From the NCBI GenBank assembly GCA_026707145.1, contig JAPOXK010000006.1, positions 1-64,000 on the forward strand: 64,000 nucleotides of DNA, given 5' to 3'. The notes under the pieces were generated by a model. The model did not search any database and had not been told where the DNA came from. It was given only the letters and a program-made list of their open reading frames with translations. The position numbers and the translations under genes are program-made. The DNA comes from Chloroflexota bacterium. GTDB lineage: Bacteria > Chloroflexota > Dehalococcoidia > Bin125. Positions 1-9,095 of the stretch are shown here, piece after piece; position 1 is the first letter of the stretch; each line of letters opens with the position of its first letter.

Positions 1-364
<364 letters not shown>

Positions 365-555
365 AACCAAACACCTGTCGCCGAAGCGATCAGGATCTGT
401 TCGGAAACGGAACCCGCGACGATAGGCAAAGCCCACCGTCGCCGGGTATCAGAGTCCACCCAAGCACATGTGCTTCCGCTCTCCAGTTGTTAAGGTGCCA
501 CCAGCCCCAACCGCTCGGGCGCATGCCCGCACGAATGTTGCTCGCGCAAGAGTGG

Positions 556-585
556 ACCGTATCACCGCTGTCGATAGAGCGTCAA
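556..585 (-). promoter_or_regulatory. probable rRNA operon promoter
   Basis: On the minus strand there is a TTGACG -35 hexamer (580-585), an 18-nt spacer and a TACGGT -10-like hexamer (556-561), about 190 nt upstream of the 16S 5' end. The -35 is one base off consensus; the -10 is weaker. Assignment to the rRNA operon rests on position and direction. Confidence 0.5.
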
Positions 586-630
586 TCCAGCGGAGCGGGA
601 TCGAAGGTTCGTGAGCTTACTCCTGTAGTC

Positions 631-656
631 GTGAAAAAACAGGCGCGGACCGCGCC
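631..656 (-). terminator. rho-independent terminator after tilS
   Basis: Minus-strand hairpin ggcgcgg-t-ccgcgcc (GC-rich palindrome at about 642-656) followed immediately by tgttttttc. It lies about 12 nt beyond the tilS stop codon and would end the long operon that starts at the methylmalonyl-CoA mutase gene, insulating the rRNA promoter. Confidence 0.8.
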
Positions 657-668
657 ATGATGCCGATG

Positions 669-1709
669 CTACGGCGCAGCCGAGTCGCGACCCACCGCGA
701 GCCGATCACCGCGCGCCCAGGCGCTCACGCCATTACCCAATTGGACCGTAGCGCCCCCGCGCTCCGCCAACCGGTCCAACGCGACCGTCCGCTCCGCACT
801 GAGCGGGGCAGCGCCTGCTTCCAGCGCCAAAGCCCGCAGCAGCCGCCGCCGGATGGCGGCCGGCTGACCTTGCAGCTCCGCGCGGCTCACCCCAAGGGCC
901 GTATCCCTTCGCTCCACGTCCAGCGCGGTCCGGACACGCGCAGTCAGGGTTTCCAGTGCGTCCAAATCGGTTCGTGCGGTCGCCGCAAGCCGGCGAAGAG
1001 CACAGTCCACCGCCGGATTGAACTCGCGCAGAAGCGGCAGGAGTTCGCTGCGGACACGGTTGCGAAGGAAGGCCAGATCACGGTTGCCGGGATCATGCGC
1101 GGCTTCGATACCGAAAGCATGGCAGGTCGCTTCCGTTTCGGCACGCGTGATCTCCAGCAAGGGACGAATCAGAGCTGGGGGGTCCCCGCGATCGATGGGG
1201 AGTGGCGCGCGGGCGCGCATGCCTGTGAGCCCATCAATCCCGCTGCCACGAATCAGGTGCAGCAAGACCGTCTCGACCTGATCATCGGCGGTGTGGCCAG
1301 TCACGATTGCGTCCGCGCCGAACTGCTGCGCGCAGCCGGCCAAGCAGGCATACCGGGCCGAGCGGGCAGCGGCTTCCAGGCCGGGTTGCCGCGCGTCGAG
1401 ATCGACTGCAGCGACTTGCAACGGAACAGCGCACGCTGCCGCGAGGGTGTGCACCGCTTGCCGGAAGCCCGTGCGAACTTCGGGCGGGGCGATCCCATGG
1501 TCGACGTAGGCAGCTTCGATCCGCCAGCCATGCCGCTGCGCCCGTTCCGTGAGGGCGATCAACACGGCCGAGGAGTCGGCGCCGCCGGAAACGGCGACGA
1601 GCAATCGCGCAGCGCCGGCGTGCCCAAGAGCAGCGACCGTCGCCTGCTCAATGCGATGGATGATCGCGCGAATGACACGGGAAGGAGGGATATGAGAAGG
1701 AGGCGTCAC
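669..1709 (-). CDS. tilS: tRNA(Ile)-lysidine synthase TilS
   Basis: Predicted 346-aa cytoplasmic enzyme that converts the wobble cytidine of the AUA-reading tRNA-Ile (CAU anticodon) to lysidine with ATP and lysine, switching its identity from Met to Ile. The PP-loop ATP-binding motif SGGADS is at residues 41-46, and HTADDQVET and the LIRGSGIDGLTGM stretch, typical of TilS, follow. The N-terminal catalytic domain is complete; the C-terminal part is short, as in the short TilS types that lack the full C-terminal lysidine-binding region. GTG start. It is the last gene of the run from mcmA1 and sits 24 nt after the FtsB-like gene. Confidence 0.93.
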   Translation of the reverse strand: MTPPSHIPPSRVIRAIIHRIEQATVAALGHAGAARLLVAVSGGADSSAVLIALTERAQRHGWRIEAAYVDHGIAPPEVRTGFRQAVHTLAAACAVPLQVAAVDLDARQPGLEAAARSARYACLAGCAQQFGADAIVTGHTADDQVETVLLHLIRGSGIDGLTGMRARAPLPIDRGDPPALIRPLLEITRAETEATCHAFGIEAAHDPGNRDLAFLRNRVRSELLPLLREFNPAVDCALRRLAATARTDLDALETLTARVRTALDVERRDTALGVSRAELQGQPAAIRRRLLRALALEAGAAPLSAERTVALDRLAERGGATVQLGNGVSAWARGDRLAVGRDSAAP

Positions 1710-1733
1710 AAATCGAGCCCGAAGCCGGCAGAT

Positions 1734-2120
1734 TCAATCCGTGATCGGCGCGCGCGGATCGGGCAAGAGGTTGGCCCACCAAGGCGCGTGAAGAATCCGA
1801 AGCCCCGGCCGCACGGGCGCCTCCACGGCAAACGCTTCTTCACCTGGACGGACGAAACCCAGATCTTCCCGTGCGACACGTTCGACGAACTCATCGGAGT
1901 CCAAGTAGGCAGCAAGGGCAGCCAGCTGATCGGCTTGCATACGCAGTTCGGCGATCTCATGCTGCGTCTCAGCGATGCGGACGTGCAGACTATCCGTACC
2001 AATCCAGCCATCGACCGCGTCGAAGACAAGATAGCCGACAGCCCCAAGAACAGTCGTGAAAAGAGCGATCCGCAAGATCTGCGCGGCAACGCGCCACTTC
2101 GAAGCGAGAGCTTGCTCCAC
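1734..2120 (-). CDS. FtsB/DivIC-like septum formation protein
   Basis: 128-aa bitopic membrane protein. A single membrane segment lies at about residues 14-36, followed by a coiled coil (about 45-72, rich in heptad Leu/Ile/Ala) and the EFVERVAREDLGFVRPGE block that marks the FtsB/DivIC family. These small proteins link FtsL and FtsQ/DivIB in the divisome. Recognition rests on topology and the short conserved block, since sequence identity in this family is low. The gene is followed by tilS, a common arrangement of ftsB-like genes in Gram-positive and Chloroflexota genomes. The C-terminal tail is Pro-rich and has no recognised role. Confidence 0.75.
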   Translation of the reverse strand: MEQALASKWRVAAQILRIALFTTVLGAVGYLVFDAVDGWIGTDSLHVRIAETQHEIAELRMQADQLAALAAYLDSDEFVERVAREDLGFVRPGEEAFAVEAPVRPGLRILHAPWWANLLPDPRAPITD

Positions 2121-2198
2121 GACGAGGCTCCGGCGCCACCATGGTCACGCTAGCACGTTGGCTGCTTAGGAGTAGCCTTCTCTGGGATCCGGCGGGGA

Positions 2199-2825
2199 TC
2201 AAATACGCCGGTCGGTTGGGGGAAACCCGCAGCTGACGTTGAAACGGTGCAGCTGCCAGCGTCCAACACGGAGCGTCAAGATGGTGTGTGCGGCCAATCC
2301 CACCTCAAAGCGCCGGAAGTCGTGCAAACTGTGCTGGAGGGCGCCGCAGAGAATCGCGCGGATCACCCAGTTGTGCGTCACGACAACGATCGGCCCTGGT
2401 GCAGGCGCCCGAAAGAGGCCGTCGACGAGAGGCCAGGCGCGCGCGTGCACATCGCTCAACGACTCGCCACCAGGCATGCGCACGTCGGCGCCCGCGTCGC
2501 CCCACCAGCCAGCGATGACTTCGGGAAAGCGCTCCCGCGCCTCGTCGTAGGGCAGGCCTTCCATCGCACCGATGTCCAACTCGATCAAGGCCTCCTCCCT
2601 CTGCACGACGATACCTCGCGGGGCGGCAATGGCTTCGGCGGTGCGGCGCGCGCGCTGCAGAGGACTACTGACAACCCGGTAAAAGCCCTCTCCACGAAGG
2701 AGATCGGCGACGGCCATGGCTTGTCGCCAGCCGTGACCAGTGAGAGCTGAATCGCCACGCCCAAGAGCGCGCCGATCGCGATTCGCCACCGACTCCGCGT
2801 GCCGCACGAGGATCAGGCGAGTCAT
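2199..2825 (-). CDS. histidine phosphatase family protein (phosphoglycerate mutase-like)
   Basis: 208-aa enzyme with the catalytic RHAES motif at the N terminus (residues 8-12 of MTRLILVRHAES) and the second catalytic His in VVTHNW. The acidic residue of the family is in the EALIELDIGAMEG region, as in cofactor-dependent PGM-like and alpha-ribazole phosphatases. The ATG at 2825 was chosen because it overlaps the upstream stop codon as TAATG; an in-frame start 18 nt upstream is also open. The substrate cannot be told from sequence. CobC, broad phosphomonoesterase and phosphoglycerate mutase are all possible. Confidence 0.85.
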   Translation of the reverse strand: MTRLILVRHAESVANRDRRALGRGDSALTGHGWRQAMAVADLLRGEGFYRVVSSPLQRARRTAEAIAAPRGIVVQREEALIELDIGAMEGLPYDEARERFPEVIAGWWGDAGADVRMPGGESLSDVHARAWPLVDGLFRAPAPGPIVVVTHNWVIRAILCGALQHSLHDFRRFEVGLAAHTILTLRVGRWQLHRFNVSCGFPPTDRRI

Positions 2826-3526
2826 TACCCGTCCGCACCGCAACCGGCCGCCTGACGAACGGCGCCGGCGGCCTTGGGTTGATCGAGGTCGAGGCGGATG
2901 CGGTGGATGCGGAGCGGCGGCACGGTGATGCCGAGAGCAGCCGTCACTTGCTCCGGCCGGCCGGAGCCTTGCTCATCTGCACGCAGGCGCATCGTGATTC
3001 GAGCGCGGCCCGGATCGATGGCCAGAGCGGCCAAGTCGAAGATCAACGCGCGAAGGTCATAGCGACGCAACTCGTCCCCGCGCTGATGCTCCCAAAGCAA
3101 TTCATCCCGAGCCAGCAACTCCGCGATCGCAGCTTGTAGATCCTCGATCGGGCGCGACTCCTCAACTTCCACAACGTATTCGGCCGCGCGGAGCAGCGAT
3201 TGCAAGGAGGACCGCCCGAGCGGTGTCTCTTCCAATTCGATCAGCCGCAAACCAGCGGGGAGCTGGGGAGCGATGGCCTCGGCCACCTCCTTAATGGTGC
3301 GGCGCTCCTCCAGCAGAACATCCAGGAGCTCGCAATCCGAGGTGACGCCCACCGCCAGTGGGGCAGCCAATGCGATCCGCGGTCGGGGCGAGAATCCTTG
3401 CGAGCGTGCGACCGGCATCCCGGCGCGCCTGAGGATGCGCTCCCAGGCGCGCATCAAGTCCAGGTGCGTGATATATCTTTGCTCCTCGTCACGCGCGAAG
3501 GTGATAGTGATGCGCTGCATCTTCAT
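2825..3526 (-). CDS. DUF2344 / TIGR03936-type protein
   Basis: 233-aa protein matching the TIGR03936 (DUF2344) family by its opening MQRITITFARDEEQRYITHLDLMRAWERILRRAGMPVA and SQGFSPRPRIALAAPLAVGVTSDCE blocks. The family is usually encoded beside, or fused to, a B12-binding radical SAM protein, and its biochemical role is unsettled (a link to RNA or ribosome metabolism has been proposed from gene context). No radical SAM partner is encoded here. The start at 3526 avoids overlap with meaB; an extended frame up to 3598 exists but would overlap meaB. Its stop overlaps the start of the phosphatase gene, so the two are translationally coupled. Confidence 0.8.
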   Translation of the reverse strand: MKMQRITITFARDEEQRYITHLDLMRAWERILRRAGMPVARSQGFSPRPRIALAAPLAVGVTSDCELLDVLLEERRTIKEVAEAIAPQLPAGLRLIELEETPLGRSSLQSLLRAAEYVVEVEESRPIEDLQAAIAELLARDELLWEHQRGDELRRYDLRALIFDLAALAIDPGRARITMRLRADEQGSGRPEQVTAALGITVPPLRIHRIRLDLDQPKAAGAVRQAAGCGADG

Positions 3527-3570
3527 CCGCGCGCTTGCCTCCGGAGGATCGCGTGATTCAAGGAGCTCTG

Positions 3571-4521
3571 TCAGGCTAGCGCTTCCTGGTCGATCCACTC
3601 GCGCGCAGCCGTGTGCGGATCGAGTTCGCCGTCGGCCACGGCACGTGTCAGATGGTCTAAGCGTCCACCGCCCCCTTCATCGTCCATGAGACCAGCGAGC
3701 AGCTGAGAGCGGGCGAGGGTGAGGATCTGGTGCCGGGCGCGTTCCTCTCGCTGCTCGCGCAGGCGCCCGCTGCTCGCGAGAAATTCCCAGTGGTCGTCGC
3801 AGGCGGTGACGAGGTCGTCGATCCCCACCTCTTCGGTCGCGATCAGCTTGACGATAGGCGGGGTCCAAGCGCGGTCCGGCAGGAGCGACAGCAGCGCGCG
3901 CAGCTGGCTGACGAGGAGATCGGCACCGGGCAGGTCGGCCTTATTGACTGCCAAGACATCGGCGATCTCCATGATGCCAGCCTTCATCGCTTGAATGTCG
4001 TCGCCGCTTCCGGGCGTATTGACGAGGACGGTGGTCTGCGCGGCGCCTGCGATCTCGACCTCGTCCTGGCCGGCACCCACCGTCTCGATCAGGATCGTGT
4101 CCTTGCCGAACGCGTCGAGTACGGCGATCACGTCGAGCGTGGCAGCGGAAAGGCCGCCTAACGCGCCGCGGCTGGCGAGGCTGCGCATGAAGATCTCTGG
4201 ATCGGAGCTGAGCTCCTGCATACGGACGCGGTCGCCCAGGATGGCGCCTTGGGTATAGGGGCTGGAGGGATCGACGGCGATGATGCCGACGGTCTGTCCT
4301 CGGGCCCGCAGCGCCTTGGCGAACTGGTTGGTGAGCGTGCTCTTGCCGGCACCGGGAGGACCGGTGATGCCGATCGTGCGCGCTCGTCCCGCGCGCCGGT
4401 AGAGGGCGCGGAGCGCCGCACGCCCGGCCTCAGTGCCGTTTTCGACCTCGGTGATTAGGCGGGCCAGAGCGCGTCGGTCGCCTTCGAGGAAGCGCGCCTG
4501 CAAGCTGCCGCTGGGGGGCAT
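3571..4521 (-). CDS. meaB: methylmalonyl-CoA mutase-associated GTPase MeaB
   Basis: 316-aa G3E-family P-loop GTPase that chaperones adenosylcobalamin loading and protects methylmalonyl-CoA mutase. Visible motifs are Walker A GPPGAGKST at about residues 54-62, the DPSSPYTQGAILGDRVRM block typical of MeaB/ArgK, ETVGAGQDEVEI, and the guanine-specificity motif NKAD. It lies 3 nt after the B12-binding mutase subunit and two genes after the epimerase, so it belongs to the same propionyl-CoA/methylmalonyl-CoA operon. Older annotations call this family ArgK (LAO/AO transport kinase), which the context argues against. Confidence 0.95.
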   Translation of the reverse strand: MPPSGSLQARFLEGDRRALARLITEVENGTEAGRAALRALYRRAGRARTIGITGPPGAGKSTLTNQFAKALRARGQTVGIIAVDPSSPYTQGAILGDRVRMQELSSDPEIFMRSLASRGALGGLSAATLDVIAVLDAFGKDTILIETVGAGQDEVEIAGAAQTTVLVNTPGSGDDIQAMKAGIMEIADVLAVNKADLPGADLLVSQLRALLSLLPDRAWTPPIVKLIATEEVGIDDLVTACDDHWEFLASSGRLREQREERARHQILTLARSQLLAGLMDDEGGGGRLDHLTRAVADGELDPHTAAREWIDQEALA

Positions 4522-4524
4522 GAG

Positions 4525-4935
4525 CTAAGCGGGCGCCTTCACGTGCTCCCGCACGAACTCCACGATGTCGTTGGTGCTGGCACCAGGGCCAAAGACGGCG
4601 CGAAAGCCCAGATCACTCAGCGCGGGGATGTCGTCCTCGGGAATAATGCCCCCGCAGAAGAAGAGCGTGTTCTCGGGGGCGACACCACGGTCGCGGCAGG
4701 CCTCGATCACGGCAGGAAAAAGCTCCAAGTGCGCGCCGGAGAGGATGCTGAGACCCACCACGTCGACATCTTCTTGCAACGCCGCCTCGCCGATCATGTG
4801 GGGTGTTTGGCGAATGCCGGTGTAGATGACCTCCATGCCGGCGTCGCGCAATGCCCGCGCAACAACCTTGGCGCCACGGTCATGTCCATCAAGGCCCGGC
4901 TTCGCAACCAGCACGCGGATCTTTCGGTCGGCCAT
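4525..4935 (-). CDS. mcmA2: methylmalonyl-CoA mutase B12-binding subunit (small C-terminal domain protein)
   Basis: 136-aa free-standing cobalamin-binding domain. The lower-axial-ligand motif DxHxxG is visible as [10 protein letters not shown] near residues 14-23, and the later SxL...GG elements ([17 protein letters not shown]) complete the B12 Rossmann fold. With the large subunit encoded at 5947-7626 it would form a split adenosylcobalamin-dependent mutase that interconverts (R)-methylmalonyl-CoA and succinyl-CoA. Splitting into catalytic and B12 subunits is common in archaea and Chloroflexota. It could serve a related mutase (for example ethylmalonyl or 2-hydroxyisobutyryl types), but the epimerase and MeaB neighbours favour methylmalonyl-CoA. 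Confidence 0.92.
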   Translation of the reverse strand: MADRKIRVLVAKPGLDGHDRGAKVVARALRDAGMEVIYTGIRQTPHMIGEAALQEDVDVVGLSILSGAHLELFPAVIEACRDRGVAPENTLFFCGGIIPEDDIPALSDLGFRAVFGPGASTNDIVEFVREHVKAPA

Positions 4936-4988
4936 CAGTTCCTTCGCGTTGCAGCTATGACATGTGTGGGCGAGTCCGGGACGCGGGA

Positions 4989-5870
4989 TCAGACTTGGAC
5001 CGGCGCTTCGGCGATCAGTTGCAGCCGGACCCCGTTCGCCTCCCTCCGGGGGACGTGCATCAGCGGCCGGTCCATCGCCATTTTGTGATCGAGGTAGAGC
5101 ACTTCCGTGAGCGTCACGCCCTGCTCGGGAATGGCCTGCATCGCAGCGGCGAAGTCGCGCACCTTCAGCGCCATCATCACCATGCCATCGCCTTGCTTCC
5201 GCAGCGCGCGCTCCACATAGACCGACTCATCCTCTGGGTTGTGCGACGTCACGATCTCCAGCCAACCAGCCCCGATCTCGACACTGACCGACTCCAGGCC
5301 CGTCTCTTTCTCCGGACCCCATTCCTTGAACACCGGCATGTCGTACTTATCGACGAAGTGGTTCGAGCAGCCGTGGATATCTCGGGCGGCAATCCCGACG
5401 TGATCGATCCCCGTGATCGAGAAGGGCTGCTCCGGACCGCCGGACTGGGGCGGGGGCGAGGCGGCGGTCTTTTGTACCAACTCAACAAGCACGCCGTAGT
5501 TGGACTTCGGGTGGAGAAACCCGACCAGGCCGGAGAGGCCCTGGCGCGGCTCGTCGTCGATCACTTCGATGCCGAGTTCCCGGGCGCGCTGGAGCTCGGC
5601 CGCGACATCGTCGGTCTCGAAGGCGACATGGTGCAGGTCTTCGCCGCGTTGCTCGAGAAACCGGGCCACGCCGGTATCGCCACGGATGGGCTGGATGATC
5701 TCGACTTCACCGTCGCCGGCGTCGAGCAAAACGCCACGGATCCCTTGATCCTCAATCACGCCCTCCTTCACCAAGCGCATCCCCAAGACGTCACGCCAGA
5801 GCGGCAACGCCTTCTCGATATCCGGTGTAATGAACGCCACGTGGTCGATCCGCTTGAGCTGCAGTGCCAT
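4989..5870 (-). CDS. methylmalonyl-CoA epimerase-like protein with two tandem VOC domains
   Basis: 293-aa protein made of two vicinal-oxygen-chelate domains. Domain 1 (about 1-135) reads like a complete methylmalonyl-CoA epimerase: [32 protein letters not shown], with the expected metal-ligand His and Glu positions. Domain 2 (about 150-293) begins [14 protein letters not shown] and is a diverged VOC half. Ordinary epimerases are about 135 aa and dimerise; this one is double length. The ATG at 5870 was chosen because GGGAG lies 8 nt upstream; an ATG at 5891 is also in frame. It sits between the two mutase subunit genes, which supports racemising (S)- to (R)-methylmalonyl-CoA. The role of the second domain is unknown. 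Confidence 0.82.
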   Translation of the reverse strand: MALQLKRIDHVAFITPDIEKALPLWRDVLGMRLVKEGVIEDQGIRGVLLDAGDGEVEIIQPIRGDTGVARFLEQRGEDLHHVAFETDDVAAELQRARELGIEVIDDEPRQGLSGLVGFLHPKSNYGVLVELVQKTAASPPPQSGGPEQPFSITGIDHVGIAARDIHGCSNHFVDKYDMPVFKEWGPEKETGLESVSVEIGAGWLEIVTSHNPEDESVYVERALRKQGDGMVMMALKVRDFAAAMQAIPEQGVTLTEVLYLDHKMAMDRPLMHVPRREANGVRLQLIAEAPVQV

Positions 5871-5946
5871 GGGATTACTCCCGTCCGTCATGAAACCCGC
5901 GGTGGATTGGATTCGAACTCGGTCATGGTAGCGGGCCGAACGGCCG

Positions 5947-7626
5947 CTAGACGACAACAGCCTCGCGCTGTTCACCCCAGACAGTCCGGAGGCTGTCGGC
6001 AATCTCGCCCAGTGTAACTTGCGCCTTGACAGCTTCAATGATGAAGGGCATGAGGTTCTCCGTACCCGCCGCCGCCTGCTGGATGCGGTCCACGGCAGCC
6101 TGCGCGGCATCACCATCGCGAGCAGCGCGGAAGCGCTCCAGTCTCTCGCTCTGGCGAGCGCCGACCGCCGGATCGACGCGGACGATCTCCGCATCGCTCT
6201 CCTCATTCGTGATGAAGCGATTGACCCCAACCTTTACACGCCCAACGGCACCTGGCTGGGCCGTGCCCTTCGCCGCTTCCGCCTCCTTCTCGTACTCCAT
6301 CTGTAGCTTGTAGGCGGCATCGGTGATCTCACGCTGTTGATAGCTCGCTTCGATCGCCGTGACGGCGCCGCCCAAGGCGTCGATCTTATCGATGTACTGC
6401 GCTGCCTCGGCCTCGATCGCGTCGGTTAATTCCTCGACGTAGAAAGAGCCGCCCAGCGGATCCACCACGTCGGCGGCCCCGCTCTCAAAGGCGACGATCT
6501 GTTGCGTGCGCAGCGCCACCTCGACCGCGTGCTGACTGGGGAGTCCCAACGCTTCGTCGAGCGAATTCGTGTGGAGCGACTGTGTACCCCCAAAGACCGC
6601 CGCCAGCGCTTGCAGCGTGGTTCGGATCACGTTGTTATCGGGCTGTTGGGCGGTGAGCGTCGCGCCTCCTGTCTGCGTGTGGAAACGCAGCGTCTGGGCG
6701 CGGGGATTGTTGGAGTGGAAGCGGTCGCGCGTGATCCGCGCCCAGAGCCGCCGGGCAGCGCGGAACTTGGCCACCTCTTCAAGGAAATTCGAGTGGCAAG
6801 CGAAGAAGAACGAAACCTGCTGGCCGATGCGGTCGAACTCTTGGCCCGCTGCGAGCGCCGCTTCGATGTAGCCGATCGCGTGGGCGAGCGTGAAACCGAC
6901 CTCCTGCGCGGCGGTGCAGCCGGCCTCGCGCATGTGGTAGCCGCTGACGGAGATCGTATTCCAGCGGGGCACCTCCCGGGCGCAGAAGTCGAAAATATCG
7001 GTGATGAGCCGGATCGAGGGGCCCGGCGGGTAGATATAGGTCCCACGGGCAACGTATTCCTTGAGAATGTCGTTCTGCACGGTCCCGCCGAGCTGGGAGC
7101 GCTCAACGCCCTGCTCTTCGCCGACGGCGATGTAGAGCGCGAGCAGAATGGAGGCGGTGGAGTTGATCGTCATCGAAGTGGTGACCTTGTCGAGCGGGAT
7201 CTCGCGGAACAGCGTCCGCATGTCTTCGATCGAGTCGATCGCCACGCCCACCTTGCCGACCTCGCCCGTAGCCATGAGGTGGTCCGAGTCGTAGCCGATC
7301 TGCGTAGGTAGATCGAAGGCGACGGAAAGTCCCGTCTGTCCTTGATCCAGGAGGAAACGGTAGCGCTCGTTGCTGGTTTCCGCGTCTCCCTGCCCGGCGT
7401 ATTGACGCATCGTCCAGAGGCGACCGCGGTACATCGTGGGTTGGATGCCGCGGGTAAAGGGAAACTCACCGGGGAAGCCAAGGGTGTCCGTGCGGCCGTT
7501 GAGATCGGCGTAGAGCGGCTGTAGCGGGTCGCCACTCGAGCGGCGGAAAGCGTCGCGCCGCTCCGGGTTCCTTTCAACGGCGGCGCGGTAGGCACCGCTC
7601 AGCCATTCGTGGAGTGATTCGCTCAC
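5947..7626 (-). CDS. mcmA1: methylmalonyl-CoA mutase large (catalytic) subunit
   Basis: 559-aa TIM-barrel catalytic subunit of an adenosylcobalamin mutase. Conserved blocks include [82 protein letters not shown] and [18 protein letters not shown]. The C-terminal B12 domain is absent and is supplied by the separate gene at 4525-4935. The GTG at 7626 is preferred over the longer frame because AGGAG lies 5-6 nt upstream. A strong promoter (7688-7717) precedes it, making this the first gene of the methylmalonyl-CoA operon (propionate and odd-chain or branched-chain breakdown). Confidence 0.95.
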   Translation of the reverse strand: MSESLHEWLSGAYRAAVERNPERRDAFRRSSGDPLQPLYADLNGRTDTLGFPGEFPFTRGIQPTMYRGRLWTMRQYAGQGDAETSNERYRFLLDQGQTGLSVAFDLPTQIGYDSDHLMATGEVGKVGVAIDSIEDMRTLFREIPLDKVTTSMTINSTASILLALYIAVGEEQGVERSQLGGTVQNDILKEYVARGTYIYPPGPSIRLITDIFDFCAREVPRWNTISVSGYHMREAGCTAAQEVGFTLAHAIGYIEAALAAGQEFDRIGQQVSFFFACHSNFLEEVAKFRAARRLWARITRDRFHSNNPRAQTLRFHTQTGGATLTAQQPDNNVIRTTLQALAAVFGGTQSLHTNSLDEALGLPSQHAVEVALRTQQIVAFESGAADVVDPLGGSFYVEELTDAIEAEAAQYIDKIDALGGAVTAIEASYQQREITDAAYKLQMEYEKEAEAAKGTAQPGAVGRVKVGVNRFITNEESDAEIVRVDPAVGARQSERLERFRAARDGDAAQAAVDRIQQAAAGTENLMPFIIEAVKAQVTLGEIADSLRTVWGEQREAVVV

Positions 7627-7687
7627 GCTTCTCCTGCTCCGGAGCAGCTGGCCCACGAACGCCTAGGTACCCAGCAGCCCCTAATCG

Positions 7688-7717
7688 AGACTAGGAGCGC
7701 GATTCCAGAGGTGTCAA
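7688..7717 (-). promoter_or_regulatory. sigma-70-type promoter of the mcmA1 operon
   Basis: On the minus strand: perfect TTGACA -35 (7712-7717), 18-nt spacer, TAGTCT -10 (7688-7693). Transcription would start about 55 nt before the GTG of mcmA1, leaving room for the AGGAG ribosome site. Confidence 0.65.
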
Positions 7718-7924
7718 TTGAACCGATAGTCCTCTCCCGGCAGCCGAAGGAGAAGTGAGCCTAGCGAGACCGTACTGCGACCCTCTCGTCGGGAGATGTC
7801 TATCTGTCTCCGTGTAAGGTAGCGAAGGCAAAAACTGTAGCCCTCTTATTTTCATCAGCGTTTATTCGCGGAGCTGCGTCCCAGTGATGGCGCGATCGAG
7901 CAGTACGAGCTTCGCGAGGAGCTT

Positions 7925-8331
7925 TCAGGAGACGGGCCGCTCAGACGCTTGGGGTGATGGTGGGGTACTCTTCCCGGTTCTGGGACTCGCCATGCGGTAG
8001 CCAATGGGTGGCTTGGTGAAGATGTACGTAGGACTGTTGGCTTGATCGCCAAACTTGCGGCGGAGGCCGCTGATGGCGGTGCGCATCGGCCGCAGGTCTC
8101 CGTTGTTCCCTAGGCCCCACACCCGCTGCAGGAGCTGCTCGTAGGTCAACAACCGCACGGCGGCTTGACGGACCCGCCGCCCGGATGAACGCGATGGGGC
8201 AGCGGATCGTTGAAGTGATCGAAGGGTGCCGAGACTAACACGGTTCGCAATCCATTCGGCGTGAGGCGCAATCCTCCGATTCGGAGCCACTGCGGCTCGG
8301 CCGTGAGAGGTTCGGCGAAACCCGGCGGCAA
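7925..8331 (-). pseudogene. decayed OmpR/PhoB-type winged-helix (response regulator output) domain
   Basis: Two minus-strand frames carry successive pieces of one winged-helix domain. The frame read from 8331 gives LRIGGLRLTPNGLRT followed by HPG near 8179-8187. A different frame, from about 8152, gives LLTYEQLLQRVWG, PMRTAISGLRRKFGD and YIFTKPPIGYRM, which are the recognition helix and C-terminal hairpin of Trans_reg_C domains, ending at 7925. A frame change with a few extra codons separates them. No receiver domain or partner kinase is visible, so this is most likely a relic of a transcriptional regulator. A short intact protein starting inside the second frame cannot be excluded. Confidence 0.5.
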
Positions 8332-9095
8332 CGCTTGCAGTTTGCTGTGCCAGGCCCAATTGCGGTCACATGCCCATTGCCGCCGACCCGCATCCGAAGC
8401 TACGACCGAGTCAACTCGCTGGACGCGTTCTCACGTTCCGGAAATTCGATTGCCCATCCGGTCCTCTGCCCAGGGAGCTCAAGGCGTTGTTCTCAATGCC
8501 GTACGTCGCGGCCGAAATGATGGGCCTCCACATCTGGTACTGCGCCCGTGCCGCCGGGCGGTCCCGCTGGAGGGAGAGCGGAGACCACGCCTGTCGCCGC
8601 GACGCCGGTTTCTCCCGCTCAGCTGTCCGCCGCGTCGGCGCCGTCCGCGGCCGCGAGGGCGGCCTCACCGGCCGCATTGAGCTGTGGAAACGCCAAGGGT
8701 GAAGGGCTTCACTCCCAAGCCAACTATCGACCATAGATAATATCGCTTATCATTATCAAAAGGTCTCGCCTATCCCGATCATGATGCGCGGCCTTAACCC
8801 TGTTCTGGAGGTGCATCACTGGCGAGGAGCGCGGGCTTCTCGCGGCCGACGCAGATACTTGCGGCCTTGACGCTCGCGAGCTTCGCGGGGCTGCCGATGG
8901 TCGTCCGGTGGCTGCGAGCACATACCACGGGCTCAGGAGCGGCAGCCGCCACGTCACCTCACCGCCGAGAGCGGCGGTAAGGCCACACTTTGACGCACTT
9001 CACCATAGAAGCCCTACCAGGAAAGGGAACCACCTCGGGATACTTGGAGAGCGTACTGCCGCGCCTGATGCGGCGGCCTAACGTTGGAGAATATC
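8332..9095. other. gene-poor region, about 760 bp
   Basis: No recognisable protein in any frame; the open frames here have biased composition with runs of Arg, Pro and Ser and no family signature. A small AT-rich patch near 8733-8762 contains gataa/ttatc inverted repeats. Together with the decayed regulator next to it, the stretch looks like an eroded former gene region between the mcm operon and the secreted protein gene. Confidence 0.5.

Larger units (their letters stand above)
365..668 (-). other. rRNA operon leader and promoter region, no protein gene
   Basis: About 300 bp between the 16S 5' end and the end of tilS. It carries the likely rRNA promoter (556-585) and the tilS terminator (631-656). 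The ccttaacaactgg stretch near 484-496 and the GC-rich segments downstream are typical of a processed rRNA leader. No convincing coding frame is present. Confidence 0.7.

Noticed and set aside
657-2153. Long plus-strand open frame of 498 codons
   Set aside because: It is antisense to tilS and the FtsB-like gene, has no family signature, and arises from GC-rich third positions of the true genes. The same holds for other long antisense frames, for example 4851-6017, 39396-40613 and 42497-43570.
8261-8702. Plus-strand frames suggesting a protein of 110-139 aa
   Set aside because: Arg/Pro-rich, no recognisable motif, and inside a gene-poor area with a decayed regulator; no ribosome site.
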